Assembly: GCA_009911355.1 (NCBI GenBank)
Contig: QXXE01000036.1
Coordinates: forward strand, 1-40,286
Reading direction: 5' to 3'
From: Clostridiaceae bacterium
Lineage (GTDB): Bacteria > Bacillota > Clostridia > Oscillospirales > Butyricicoccaceae
DNA: 40,286 nucleotides
Shown: piece after piece, positions 1 through 6,760 of the stretch
How the letters are laid out: the number at the start of each line of letters is the position of its first letter
Numbering within the stretch: position 1 is the stretch's first letter
Program-made: the position numbers and the translations under genes
Notes under the pieces: model-generated
Databases searched by the model: none
What the model was told of the DNA's origin: nothing
The model's input: only the letters and a program-made list of their open reading frames with translations

Positions 1-112
1 CACCCCGCGCCTGCGCGGCGGGCGGCAGGGCTCTGCCCTGCACCCGCTGGGGCTTACGCCCCAGACCCCGAGATGCTGACGCATCTCTTTTCGCCTGCGG
101 GCGGGACGGGAG
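1..112 (+). repeat. Dispersed modular repeat, type A (cut by window edge)
   Basis: Three small hairpins in a row are visible: GCAGGGC/GCCCTGC (25-41), CTGGGGC/GCCCCAG (47-64) and GAGATGC/GCATCTC (70-87). They are followed by the shared core CGCCTGCGGGCGGGAC (92-107). The same arrangement occurs at 16331-16522 and, inverted, at 11191-11385. The window starts inside this copy. Confidence 0.85.
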
Positions 113-225
113 TTGGGCGTTCCGCCCATCGCAAATGCGCACTGCCCCGCCCCGCCAGAACGGCGGCGGGCCGGGGCGGTTTACGCTGATACACTGGTGA
201 TGTCGCAATGACTGCTGTTGGCGAT

Positions 226-260
226 AAAAACCCGCTGGCAGAACGATGCCAGCGGGTTTT
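226..260. terminator. Bidirectional rho-independent terminator
   Basis: A 10-bp GC-rich stem CCCGCTGGCA/TGCCAGCGGG has a six-base loop and is flanked by A5 on the left and T4 on the right, so it can act on either strand. It probably ends a gene located left of the window. Confidence 0.75.
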
Positions 261-292
261 CATGCCCCTGATGCATGGCTGATGCTGCGGTG

Positions 293-340
293 TTTTGCAA
301 AACGCACGGCTCCAAGATTGGAGCCGTGCGTTTTGCAAAA
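293..340. terminator. Long perfect hairpin, terminator of the pfkB-lacI operon
   Basis: A 23-bp perfect inverted repeat (293-315 with 318-340) has only GA between the arms. Its outer part is T4GCA4, giving U-rich tails on both strands. It lies 47 bp past the lacI stop and so probably ends that minus-strand operon. Confidence 0.8.
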
Positions 341-386
341 TGGGGGGAAATATAAATGGGAGATCATATAAGCAAAATAACAGTTT

Positions 387-1409
387 TTATATGGGAATAC
401 AGGTCGAACGTTCAACCAAAATCGGGCGGACAATCCTGTGAGTCGTTGCCGCTTCGCCATCCTCCCGGATCAGCCGCAGCAACAAATCAAACGCCGCCTC
501 TGACAGCTTTTGCTGGTGCTGCGCAATGGTCGACAGGCAGATTCGCGGCAGCGCCGCATAGCTGACATTATCAAATCCCAGCAGAGACACGTCCTCCGGT
601 ATGCGCACCCCGCATTCGCCTGCGGCCTGCATCGCTCCCAGCGCAACCGAATCGCTTGCGCAAAAGGCCGCCGTAAACGGGAACTGCTTTGAGAAAGCTT
701 CCCGCGCCAACTGGTAGCCGTATTCAATCGTCGATGCGTCCCATGGGTTCTCAATCACCGCCGGCTCCAGCCCCAGGGATTCCATCGTCATCCGGTACCC
801 CTGAAACCGGCGCTGGTGGGTAATGCTCACAGGGCGCATCCCGAGGTACAAAATACGGCGGTGCCCCAGCTTGTACAGGTATTTTGCCCCCAGCACCCCG
901 CCCGCATGGTTGTCCAGGCTGACCGAGTTGACACGGTCGCCCTGCGGGTCGCCGGGGCTGTCCGCGTCGCCCAGCAGCACGACTGGTACGGCGTCCCGGT
1001 ATTTCGCCGCCCACGAACGCGCGTCGTTGCGGGTGCTGGCGAAAATAATGCCCTCTACCCGGTGCCCGACAAGGTATTCAAACAGGTCGGTGGTCTGCCG
1101 GGCGTCATGCACCGTATTGCACAGCATGACGTTATAGCCAAACCGCCGTGCATACGTCTCGATTGCAAACGCGATTTCCGCGTAAAACGCGTTCGAGATA
1201 TCCGGCACAACCAGCCCGATCACCCCCGACCGCTGGCAGATCAGGCTTCGTGCAAGCGTATTGACGCGATAACCCTCCTGCTCGCAAATCGCAACAATGC
1301 GTTCCCGCGTCGCTTCGCTGACCTCCGTGGAACCGCTCAGCGCACGAGATACCGACGCATAAGATACCCCCGCGATTTTCGCGATGTCCTTGATGGTTAC
1401 TCTCCGCAC
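387..1409 (-). CDS. LacI family transcriptional regulator
   Basis: This 340-residue protein has the normal LacI-family length. An N-terminal helix-turn-helix (residues about 5-26, TIKDIAKIAGVSYASVSRAL) and a hinge helix (LARSL, about 52-56) are followed by a periplasmic-binding-protein-like sugar-binding core (SGVIGLVVPDISNAFYAEI onward) that ends in a conserved LGFDNVSYA stretch. The chosen start is GTG, preceded by GGAGG at 7-nt spacing. It lies 39 bp downstream of the pfkB-type kinase gene on the same strand, so the two probably form one operon and the repressor probably controls it. Palindromes with a central CG upstream of the operon (2413-2426, 2583-2596) fit LacI-family operators. The effector sugar cannot be deduced from sequence. 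Confidence 0.95.
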   Translation of the reverse strand: MRRVTIKDIAKIAGVSYASVSRALSGSTEVSEATRERIVAICEQEGYRVNTLARSLICQRSGVIGLVVPDISNAFYAEIAFAIETYARRFGYNVMLCNTVHDARQTTDLFEYLVGHRVEGIIFASTRNDARSWAAKYRDAVPVVLLGDADSPGDPQGDRVNSVSLDNHAGGVLGAKYLYKLGHRRILYLGMRPVSITHQRRFQGYRMTMESLGLEPAVIENPWDASTIEYGYQLAREAFSKQFPFTAAFCASDSVALGAMQAAGECGVRIPEDVSLLGFDNVSYAALPRICLSTIAQHQQKLSEAAFDLLLRLIREDGEAATTHRIVRPILVERSTCIPI

Positions 1410-1448
1410 GGGGCCACCTCCTGTTAGCTGGCGTATGGCGTATATGCT

Positions 1449-2327
1449 TTAACGGTAAAATTCGTTGATGTATGCGCGGATATCCGCGTCCGTCCCCATG
1501 AACGGGCCCGGATGCTCCATCTTGAACGAAACCAGCGCGGTGGCATATTCCAGCGCTGTCGGGATGTCATCGCCCAGCATCCGGCGGGCCAGATACCCTG
1601 CAAAGGTCGTATCGCCGCGCCCGGTTCGCCCGGACAGGTTGCGCGCCTTCACCGGGCAGGTGTAAAACTCTTTGCCGTCATAAACCAGCATCTCCGTATT
1701 GTGGGAGATCAGCGTCTCGCGCGAGCCCCACTCGTACAGCTGCTTTGCAGCCTCGCGGCGGTCGGACAGCCCGGTCAGGATTTCCGCTTCCGCAGCGTCC
1801 GTTTTCAGGAAATCAAACATCGGCAAATATTCGCGCTTGTCCGCCCAGTCGTGGAAGTTCATGCTGCCGTTTTCATTGTGGCGCAGGAAGCCCTGGATAT
1901 CAGCCGAGACCATCCCGCGCTCCTTGAGCCCCGAAATCAGCTCGTTCGGGAAATCTCCGTAAAGCAGCCCGGCCAGATGGTACAGCTTGCAGTCGGCCTG
2001 CGGGATTTCCCCAATCGTGATGGGGTCGGACTGCGCAAGGCATTCCGCTTTGCGGCGCTCACGGTCGGCCGTAAAATACGTGTTGCGCATCAGCGTGGTT
2101 TTCTCCGACGGCAGCAGCGCAAGGCTCTCCTTCGGGAAATCAAACGCATCCATAATGTCCGCGTCCTGCGGGCTGATCTTAATCGACGAGAAAACATTTG
2201 CCTGCGCGGCCCGCGCTGCGTATGCGCAAAAATAAACCGCGCCGCCAATATCATGCACTTCGTCGCCCTGGTAATCGATATTATGGTCACGCGTTACCGG
2301 CCCGATAAACATCACATCATATTTCAT
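1449..2327 (-). CDS. PfkB-family carbohydrate kinase
   Basis: This 292-residue ribokinase-fold protein presumably phosphorylates a sugar or nucleoside with ATP in the cytosol. The PfkB signature NLSGRTGRGDTTFAGYL lies at about residues 230-246, with Asp239 of GRGD as the expected catalytic base. The N-terminal GG of the family (HDIGGAVYFCAYAARA) is at residues 28-29. The length is typical. It starts at ATG with a GGAAGG-rich leader and is the first gene of a two-gene operon with the LacI regulator. The substrate is not evident: no transporter or isomerase for one sugar lies next to it, and the divergent neighbour is an MgtC-family gene. Confidence 0.9.
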   Translation of the reverse strand: MKYDVMFIGPVTRDHNIDYQGDEVHDIGGAVYFCAYAARAAQANVFSSIKISPQDADIMDAFDFPKESLALLPSEKTTLMRNTYFTADRERRKAECLAQSDPITIGEIPQADCKLYHLAGLLYGDFPNELISGLKERGMVSADIQGFLRHNENGSMNFHDWADKREYLPMFDFLKTDAAEAEILTGLSDRREAAKQLYEWGSRETLISHNTEMLVYDGKEFYTCPVKARNLSGRTGRGDTTFAGYLARRMLGDDIPTALEYATALVSFKMEHPGPFMGTDADIRAYINEFYR

Positions 2328-2412
2328 AAGTATTTCCGTTCCTTCCGGCTCGAAAAGCCGCTAGATTTCCGCAAAGTGCGCTGACAGCCTCAAAAGGCCG
2401 CCCTACAAGCAT

Positions 2413-2440
2413 CGTAATCGTTTGCGTTTCTTTTATTATA
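2413..2440 (-). promoter_or_regulatory. pfkB promoter -10 with LacI-type operator
   Basis: On the minus strand TATAAT lies at 2440-2435 and the imperfect dyad CGCAAACGATTACG (10 of 14 positions symmetric, central CG) at 2426-2413, just downstream. That is a typical place for a repressor operator. No good -35 was found. The operator is a candidate for autoregulation by the adjacent LacI protein. Confidence 0.5.
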
Positions 2441-2582
2441 CCAGCAGACCGCAAAAGAAGCTATTAGGCATTCTGCATAAATTTTTTTCGATATTTTTTC
2501 CTGAAACATCAAAATCCGCCCACAAAAGAAATTTTCCGGTACATCTTGACAAACCTGGAGGAAACAGCTAAGATAATATAAC

Positions 2583-2596
2583 CGAAAACGTTTTCG
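2583..2596. promoter_or_regulatory. Perfect LacI/CcpA-type palindrome
   Basis: CGAAAACGTTTTCG is a perfect 14-bp palindrome with the central CG typical of LacI/GalR-family operators and cre sites. It lies 42 bp upstream of the mgtC -35 and 255 bp upstream of pfkB, so it could serve either gene. Confidence 0.6.
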
Positions 2597-2637
2597 ATTC
2601 TTTCAGGAAAACGTGGCGCGTTTCCTGTCATTTTCTC

Positions 2638-2667
2638 TTGACAGAGACGCTTCCCAGGCGGTATAAT
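2638..2667 (+). promoter_or_regulatory. mgtC-like gene promoter
   Basis: TTGACA (2638-2643) and TATAAT (2662-2667) are separated by 18 bp, which is near-consensus for the housekeeping sigma factor. Transcription would start about 25 bp before the start codon. An imperfect dyad CAGGAAA-N10-TTTCCTG (2604-2627) lies just upstream. Confidence 0.8.
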
Positions 2668-2696
2668 AAACCATTATACATGAAAGGCTGGTTTGA

Positions 2697-3440
2697 TTGA
2701 ACATGGGGGCAACATTGGTAGGGTATATGACGGAGTACTTTTCCTTCTTGCAAAATGTCGACTTCTTTATCAGGCTTGTCGTAGCTTGCCTGTGCGGGGC
2801 TGCTATCGGTTTTGAACGCAGCAGACGGTTCAAAGGCGCGGGGCTTCGCACACATATTATTGTCTGCTGCGGAGCTGCCTTGATGATGATCGTTTCAAAA
2901 TATAGCTTTGTCGACCTTGTAGACCTGCTGGGGGGCACTTATGACGGTACGAAAGGCGCAGACCCTTCCCGTATTGCGTCGCAGGTTGTCAACGGCATCA
3001 GCTTTTTGGGTGCGGGCGTCATCTTCAAGCATGGCAGCTCGATTCGCGGGCTGACAACGGCAGCAGGCGTATGGACGACAGCGGGCATCGGGCTCGCGAT
3101 TGGCGCGGGAATGTACCCGGTCGCGATTTTTGCAACCGTGCTGGTCGGCGGGCTTCAAATCCTGATGCACCGGCATACGTTTGGCGCGGATGCGTATATC
3201 ACGAACCGGCTGCAATTTACGATTGAGCGAAACGAAAACTTCCCCACCGCGCTGGACGAGTTCCTGCACAAGCATAAAGCGCATATTATCGAAAGCAAGG
3301 TTACATATGATGAGCACAATGGAGACGCAACCTATGAAATGATCGTCCGTTCGCCGCGCGATATCACAATGAATGAAGTAAACAACTTTTTACAGTCGGT
3401 CTCAGCGGTACGCTCTGTAGACTATATGGCGGTCAGCTAA
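2697..3440 (+). CDS. MgtC/SapB family membrane protein
   Basis: This 247-residue protein has the MgtC-family N-terminal membrane domain: several hydrophobic helices with the signatures CGAAIGFERSRR...GLRTHIIVCCGAALMM (about 38-65) and ASQVVNGISFLGAGVIFK...GLTTAAGVWTTAGIGLAIG. It is followed by a soluble ACT-like C-terminal domain (about 165-247). Family members are linked to growth at low magnesium and to membrane ATPase regulation; the exact role here is unknown. The TTG at 2697 sits 9 nt after AAAGG, whereas the ATG at 2703 would be 15 nt away, so TTG is preferred. It is monocistronic: its own promoter precedes it and a hairpin terminator follows at 3488-3523. Confidence 0.9.
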   Translation: MNMGATLVGYMTEYFSFLQNVDFFIRLVVACLCGAAIGFERSRRFKGAGLRTHIIVCCGAALMMIVSKYSFVDLVDLLGGTYDGTKGADPSRIASQVVNGISFLGAGVIFKHGSSIRGLTTAAGVWTTAGIGLAIGAGMYPVAIFATVLVGGLQILMHRHTFGADAYITNRLQFTIERNENFPTALDEFLHKHKAHIIESKVTYDEHNGDATYEMIVRSPRDITMNEVNNFLQSVSAVRSVDYMAVS

Positions 3441-3487
3441 ACCGTCCGCAAATTTGCCAAAACCTATCTTTTCTTCTTTTTTCCCGG

Positions 3488-3523
3488 AAAGGGCGCTGGA
3501 TGAAGCTTCATGCAGCGCCCTTT
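3488..3523 (+). terminator. Rho-independent terminator after mgtC-like gene
   Basis: The stem AAAGGGCGCTG/CAGCGCCCTTT continues into an inner ATGAAG/CTTCAT stem and is followed by TTTCTCCCTCTT. It lies 47 bp past the stop codon. Confidence 0.8.
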
Positions 3524-3664
3524 CTCCCTCTTATCCCCTCCCCCCTGTAACAATTATGCACACCACCACCCAACGCTTCCCCAGACACGAAACAAATCCC
3601 ACATCTGCACCGGCAGATGCAACACAAAACAGAAAAAGCTGCAAAAACCCCATCAGAAGCAAAG

Positions 3665-3698
3665 AAAAGCCGCTGGCATTATCCTGCCAGCGGCTTTT
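3665..3698. terminator. Bidirectional rho-independent terminator
   Basis: The 14-bp stem AAAAGCCGCTGGCA/TGCCAGCGGCTTTT has a six-base loop. It lies between the convergent mgtC-like and nhaC genes. Its inner stem CGCTGGCA is shared with the terminator at 226-260. Confidence 0.8.
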
Positions 3699-3799
3699 CG
3701 TGCGTTTGAGCGGTAAGTGGGTCATCCCCCATCCATTGTCCCAAGCCCGCCTGCCGCCGTTCTGGCGGGCGGGCCGCTGCGCTGTAAGGGCAGGCACCC

Positions 3800-3928
3800 C
3801 CCAAAATCCCGCCCGCAGGCGGCGGAAGGGATTCCAAAGGGGCTAGCCCCTTTGGCGCTGCCCGCGCAGGGCCGGGTGCAGGGCAGCGCCCTGCCGGGTG
3901 TCCAGAGGGCAGCGCCCTCGGAGCCCCC
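3800..3928 (-). repeat. Dispersed modular repeat, type C
   Basis: An inverted core GTCCCGCCCGCAGGCG variant (about 3807-3822) is followed by a 22-bp perfect palindrome (3834-3855, CCAAAGGGGC arm). A GCAGGGC-type hairpin and an AGAGGGC-type hairpin follow. The copy abuts the nhaC stop codon. Bases 3441-3799 hold only the two terminators and no supported gene. Confidence 0.75.
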
Positions 3929-5413
3929 TTATGAAGCTTTGCGCTCGCGCGCCACCATGACTGCCGCAAAAACTGCCAGCAGCACTGCGCCCGTCGCAAG
4001 TCCAGCCCAGCCGCTGCCCGAGAACCCCGCAACCAAATAGCCGCAGAAGCACATCACCGCAACCGAAAGCGCATACGGGATCTGGGTCGAAACATGGTCA
4101 ATATGATTGCACTGCGCCCCCGCCGAAGCCAGGATCGTTGTGTCCGAAATCGGGGAAATGTGGTCGCCGCAGACCGCACCGGCCAAGCACGCCGCCACCG
4201 TCACAACAAGCAGCTCGCACAGCTGGTTCTGGAACACAATCACCGCAATCGGGATCAAGATCCCGAAGGTGCCCCACGACGTCCCCGTCGCAAAGGCCAG
4301 CCCCAGGGAAATCAGGAAGAAAATCGCAGGCATCAGCCGGATAATCATTGCATTGCCGCGCACCACCGAATCTACATAGCCGCCAATGTTCAGATAGTCC
4401 GCCGAGCATACGCCCGAAAGCGTCCAAGCAAGGCACAGGATCATAATCGCCGGTACCATCGCCTTAAAGCCCTCTGTAAAGGACTCGCAGAACTGGCCAA
4501 AGTTCAAAATACCGCGCGGCACATACATAATAAACGTAAACACCAACGTGAAGAAGGAGCCAAGCACCAACGACGCCGACGAATCGCAGTTTGCAAACGC
4601 ATCCACAATATTGCCGCTTTCCAGAATGCCGCCAGTGTACATCATCGCCGCGATGCACGAAACAATCAGGAACAGGATCGGGACGATCAGGTCCTTTACC
4701 TTCCCCATGCCGCCGACGACGTGAGTCTCGGTGTTCAGGCTGTCCGATTTCGCGCCCAGCTTCTTCTGGTACTCCTTCATCGCGAAAATATCCTTGTCCC
4801 ACACCATCAGCCAGACGATAAAGCCCAGCGTCAGCAGCGCGTACAGGTTGAACGGGATCGTGCGGAGGAACAGGTTAAACCCGTCAATCTCCGAGCCCTC
4901 CGGCATGGAGGAGCCGACCGCCGCCGCCCAGCTGGAAATCGGCGCGATAATGCAGATCGGGGCCGCCGTCGCGTCGATGATGTAGGAAAGCTTGGCGCGG
5001 CTGACCTTGTATTTGTCCGTCACCGGGCGCATAACCGTGCCGACCGTCAGGCAGTTAAAGTAATCGTCCACGAAAATCAGCACGCCGAGCGCGGATGTTG
5101 CGAGCAACGCGCCGCGGCGGCTGGTAATGCGCCGGCTGGCCCATTCGCCATAGGCGCGGGATGCGCCGGACTTGGTGACCAACGCGACCAGGATGCCGAG
5201 CAGCACAAGGAAAATGAGGATGTTGACGTTGCCGCCAATCTTCTCACCCATGATGCTGAAAGTGGTCTCGACCGCAGACAGCGGCGAGAACCCCGTGTAG
5301 AGCAGCGCCCCCGAAAGGATACCGATCAGCAGAGAGGAATAAACCTCTTTGGTAATCAGCGCCAGCGCGATTGCGATAATCGGCGGGAGCAGCGTCCAAA
5401 TGGTTGCTTGCAT
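3929..5413 (-). CDS. NhaC-family Na+/H+ antiporter
   Basis: This 494-residue polytopic membrane protein with about 11-13 hydrophobic segments belongs to the NhaC superfamily. It carries the family motif region FVDDYFNCLTVGTVMRPVTDKYKVSRAKLSYIIDATAAPICIIAPISSW and a second conserved block FATGTSWGTFGILIPIA...CGDHISPISDTTILASAGAQCNHIDH. Proteins of this type exchange protons for sodium, or in some branches malate/lactate or an amino acid, so the exact ion or substrate is uncertain. The ATG follows AAAGGGG at a suitable distance. It has its own promoter (5481-5509), with a small hairpin in the leader. It lies downstream of mntP on the same strand. Confidence 0.9.
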   Translation of the reverse strand: MQATIWTLLPPIIAIALALITKEVYSSLLIGILSGALLYTGFSPLSAVETTFSIMGEKIGGNVNILIFLVLLGILVALVTKSGASRAYGEWASRRITSRRGALLATSALGVLIFVDDYFNCLTVGTVMRPVTDKYKVSRAKLSYIIDATAAPICIIAPISSWAAAVGSSMPEGSEIDGFNLFLRTIPFNLYALLTLGFIVWLMVWDKDIFAMKEYQKKLGAKSDSLNTETHVVGGMGKVKDLIVPILFLIVSCIAAMMYTGGILESGNIVDAFANCDSSASLVLGSFFTLVFTFIMYVPRGILNFGQFCESFTEGFKAMVPAIMILCLAWTLSGVCSADYLNIGGYVDSVVRGNAMIIRLMPAIFFLISLGLAFATGTSWGTFGILIPIAVIVFQNQLCELLVVTVAACLAGAVCGDHISPISDTTILASAGAQCNHIDHVSTQIPYALSVAVMCFCGYLVAGFSGSGWAGLATGAVLLAVFAAVMVARERKAS

Positions 5414-5445
5414 AATGAATAAACCCCTTTACATTTGGATGTTGG

Positions 5446-5464
5446 GAACCGTATCGCACGGTTC
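5446..5464 (-). promoter_or_regulatory. Hairpin in nhaC leader
   Basis: GAACCGT/ACGGTTC with a five-base loop lies between the promoter and the ribosome-binding site of nhaC. There is no U-run, so it is not an obvious terminator. Its function is unknown. Confidence 0.4.
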
Positions 5465-5480
5465 TCTTTATTACTTGTCC

Positions 5481-5509
5481 ATTTTACTACGCAAAAGCGC
5501 AGGATGCAA
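5481..5509 (-). promoter_or_regulatory. nhaC promoter
   Basis: On the minus strand TTGCAT (5509-5504) is 17 bp from TAAAAT (5486-5481), giving a leader of about 60 nt. Confidence 0.6.
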
Positions 5510-5542
5510 GCACAATTACAAAAAAGTGTGAAATTTCGCAGC

Positions 5543-6103
5543 TTACAAAATATTGTAATGCTCGAGCACGACCTTGACGCCGATAAGGATCAGGACCACG
5601 CCGCCGAACAGCTCGGCCTTATCGGCATATTTTTCGCCAAAAACCGAACCAATCTTCACCCCTGCGGCGGAAATCACGAAGGTTGTCACGCCAATGACCG
5701 CAACAGCAGGCAGAATATCCGTTTGAAGCGCGGCGAAGGTCACGCCAACCGCGAGTGCATCGATTGCAGTTGCAACGGCAAGGGGCAGCATCGCAGTGGG
5801 GGCAAAGGATGCGCCAACGGGCTCATCATCACCAGAAAAAGCCTCGCGCACCATATTCCCGCCAATGAGCGCAAGCAGCACAAACGCGATCCAATGTGCG
5901 ACGGCATGCACATAGGCGGCAAAATTCACGCCAAGCAGATACCCTGCGAGCGGCATCAGCATCTGGAACCCGCCAAACCAGACGCCGCAGCACAGGGACT
6001 GGGCGGGCTGATATTTGCGGACGGACAACCCTTTGCTGACAGACACGGCGAACGCGTCCATGGAGAGCCCAACGCCAATCATAAAAAGTTCAAAAGCCTG
6101 CAT
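5543..6103 (-). CDS. mntP: Manganese efflux pump MntP
   Basis: This 186-residue membrane protein of six predicted helices belongs to the MntP (DUF204/YebN) family, which exports Mn2+ from the cytosol. Both internally repeated signatures with conserved Asp are visible: GVGLSMDAFAVSVSKGL near the N terminus and ATAIDALAVGVTFA in the second half. The start is the ATG at 6103, preceded by AAGGAG; the open frame runs further upstream into repeat DNA, but that part has no family similarity. A yybP-ykoY manganese riboswitch and a good promoter precede it (6363-6500), which supports the assignment. A type C repeat lies between the riboswitch and the gene. Confidence 0.95.
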   Translation of the reverse strand: MQAFELFMIGVGLSMDAFAVSVSKGLSVRKYQPAQSLCCGVWFGGFQMLMPLAGYLLGVNFAAYVHAVAHWIAFVLLALIGGNMVREAFSGDDEPVGASFAPTAMLPLAVATAIDALAVGVTFAALQTDILPAVAVIGVTTFVISAAGVKIGSVFGEKYADKAELFGGVVLILIGVKVVLEHYNIL

Positions 6104-6123
6104 GTTTTCTCCTTTCCAAAGCA

Positions 6124-6258
6124 CGGGGGGACTCCGCCCTCTGCGGAGGGCGGTCCTACGCGGACGGCGGTCCTGCGCGGACAGCGGTCCTGCGCGGACG
6201 GCGCCAAAGGGACTAGTCCCTTTGGAAACCCTTCTATCGCCTGCGGGCGGGACGGGAG
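6124..6258 (+). repeat. Dispersed repeat, type C, with 17-bp tandem triplet
   Basis: The unit CGGTCCTGCGCGGACGG is present three times in tandem (6151-6201). It is followed by the 22-bp palindrome (6204-6225, arm CCAAAGGGAC) and the core at 6240-6255. Relative to other copies the palindrome has GGGA/TCCC in place of GGGG/CCCC, a compensatory change. The copy lies in the mntP 5' leader. Confidence 0.8.
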
Positions 6259-6320
6259 AACCGTTCCCGTCCCCCCCCCCTGCAAAACAAAAACCGGGCG
6301 CTGCCCCGGCTTTTCCGAAC

Positions 6321-6363
6321 AAAAAAGACACAGGTACAGCAAATAAACGCAAAACTGCTGTAC
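6321..6363 (-). terminator. Riboswitch expression platform: intrinsic terminator
   Basis: On the minus strand GTACAGCA (6363-6356) pairs with TGCTGTAC (6341-6334), and six U residues follow at 6326-6321. The stem can extend into the GAC of the aptamer P1 3' strand, so terminator and aptamer closing stem would be mutually exclusive. Confidence 0.6.
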
Positions 6364-6448
6364 ATGAGTCTCATCAATTAAGGCAAGCCAGGTGGGAAAA
6401 CCGCCAGTATGTTGACTTGCCGCGCACTGCGCTGATTACTCCCTCATG
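6363..6448 (-). ncRNA. yybP-ykoY manganese riboswitch
   Basis: Read on the minus strand, CATGAG (6448-6443) pairs with CTCATG (6368-6363). The flanking GGGAGTA and TGATGAGAC loop sequences match the conserved L1 region of yybP-ykoY aptamers. Internal GTCAACATAC and CCTGGCTTGCC segments form the other arms. The class binds Mn2+ and usually controls Mn2+ exporters, exactly as here with mntP. In this architecture metal binding would prevent the downstream terminator and turn mntP on. Confidence 0.85.
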
Positions 6449-6470
6449 AAGGGTTTTCCAATGTAAGTAT

Positions 6471-6500
6471 ATTATACGGTATGCAAAAATATGAAGTCAA
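6471..6500 (-). promoter_or_regulatory. mntP promoter
   Basis: On the minus strand TTGACT (6500-6495) is 18 bp from TATAAT (6476-6471), just upstream of the riboswitch. Confidence 0.8.
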
Positions 6501-6524
6501 GGCTAACTTTTACGCCGCAGAGCC

Positions 6525-6552
6525 CTCCCCCGTCCCGCCCGCAGGCGAAGGA
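6525..6552 (-). repeat. Dispersed repeat core (short copy)
   Basis: An inverted copy of the shared core (CCCGTCCCGCCCGCAGGCG, 6528-6546) lies behind the mntP promoter. The rest of 6553-6760 has GC-rich hairpins but no supported gene. Confidence 0.7.
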
Positions 6553-6649
6553 TGGGAGTCCAGAGGGACGAACCGCCGACTTTTCATACGCCCGTTAGGG
6601 CGCGCGGCGGTGGGTTTAAGCGACGGCGCGCGATTTTCGAGCGCGCCGT

Positions 6650-6676
6650 AAACAACATGCCGGTGGCATGTTGTTT
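6650..6676 (-). terminator. Hairpin terminator after the AgrC-like kinase
   Basis: AAACAACATGCC/GGCATGTTGTTT is a 12-bp perfect stem with a three-base loop and a T-rich arm. It lies 85 bp beyond the kinase stop. A near-identical hairpin occurs at 32985-33024 after hom. Confidence 0.6.
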
Positions 6677-6760
6677 CGCGCACGGCCGGGTCCCTCTGAT
6701 GCCCGTCCGGCATGAGGACGCCTCCCCGGCGAGGGGCGCGCTCCGCAGAGCGCGAAAGCC

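Noticed and set aside
54..338. Short open frame in the left-end repeat and terminators
   Set aside because: It covers two terminator hairpins and a dispersed repeat. No ribosome site or protein-like composition was seen.
3454..4040. Open frames in the mgtC-nhaC gap
   Set aside because: They cross terminators and a type C repeat; their sequence is repeat-derived.
4094..5422. Long plus-strand open frame (442 codons) opposite nhaC
   Set aside because: It is antisense to a clear NhaC gene, is rich in Arg, His and Gln as expected for a shadow of GC-rich coding DNA, and has no ribosome site or family motif.
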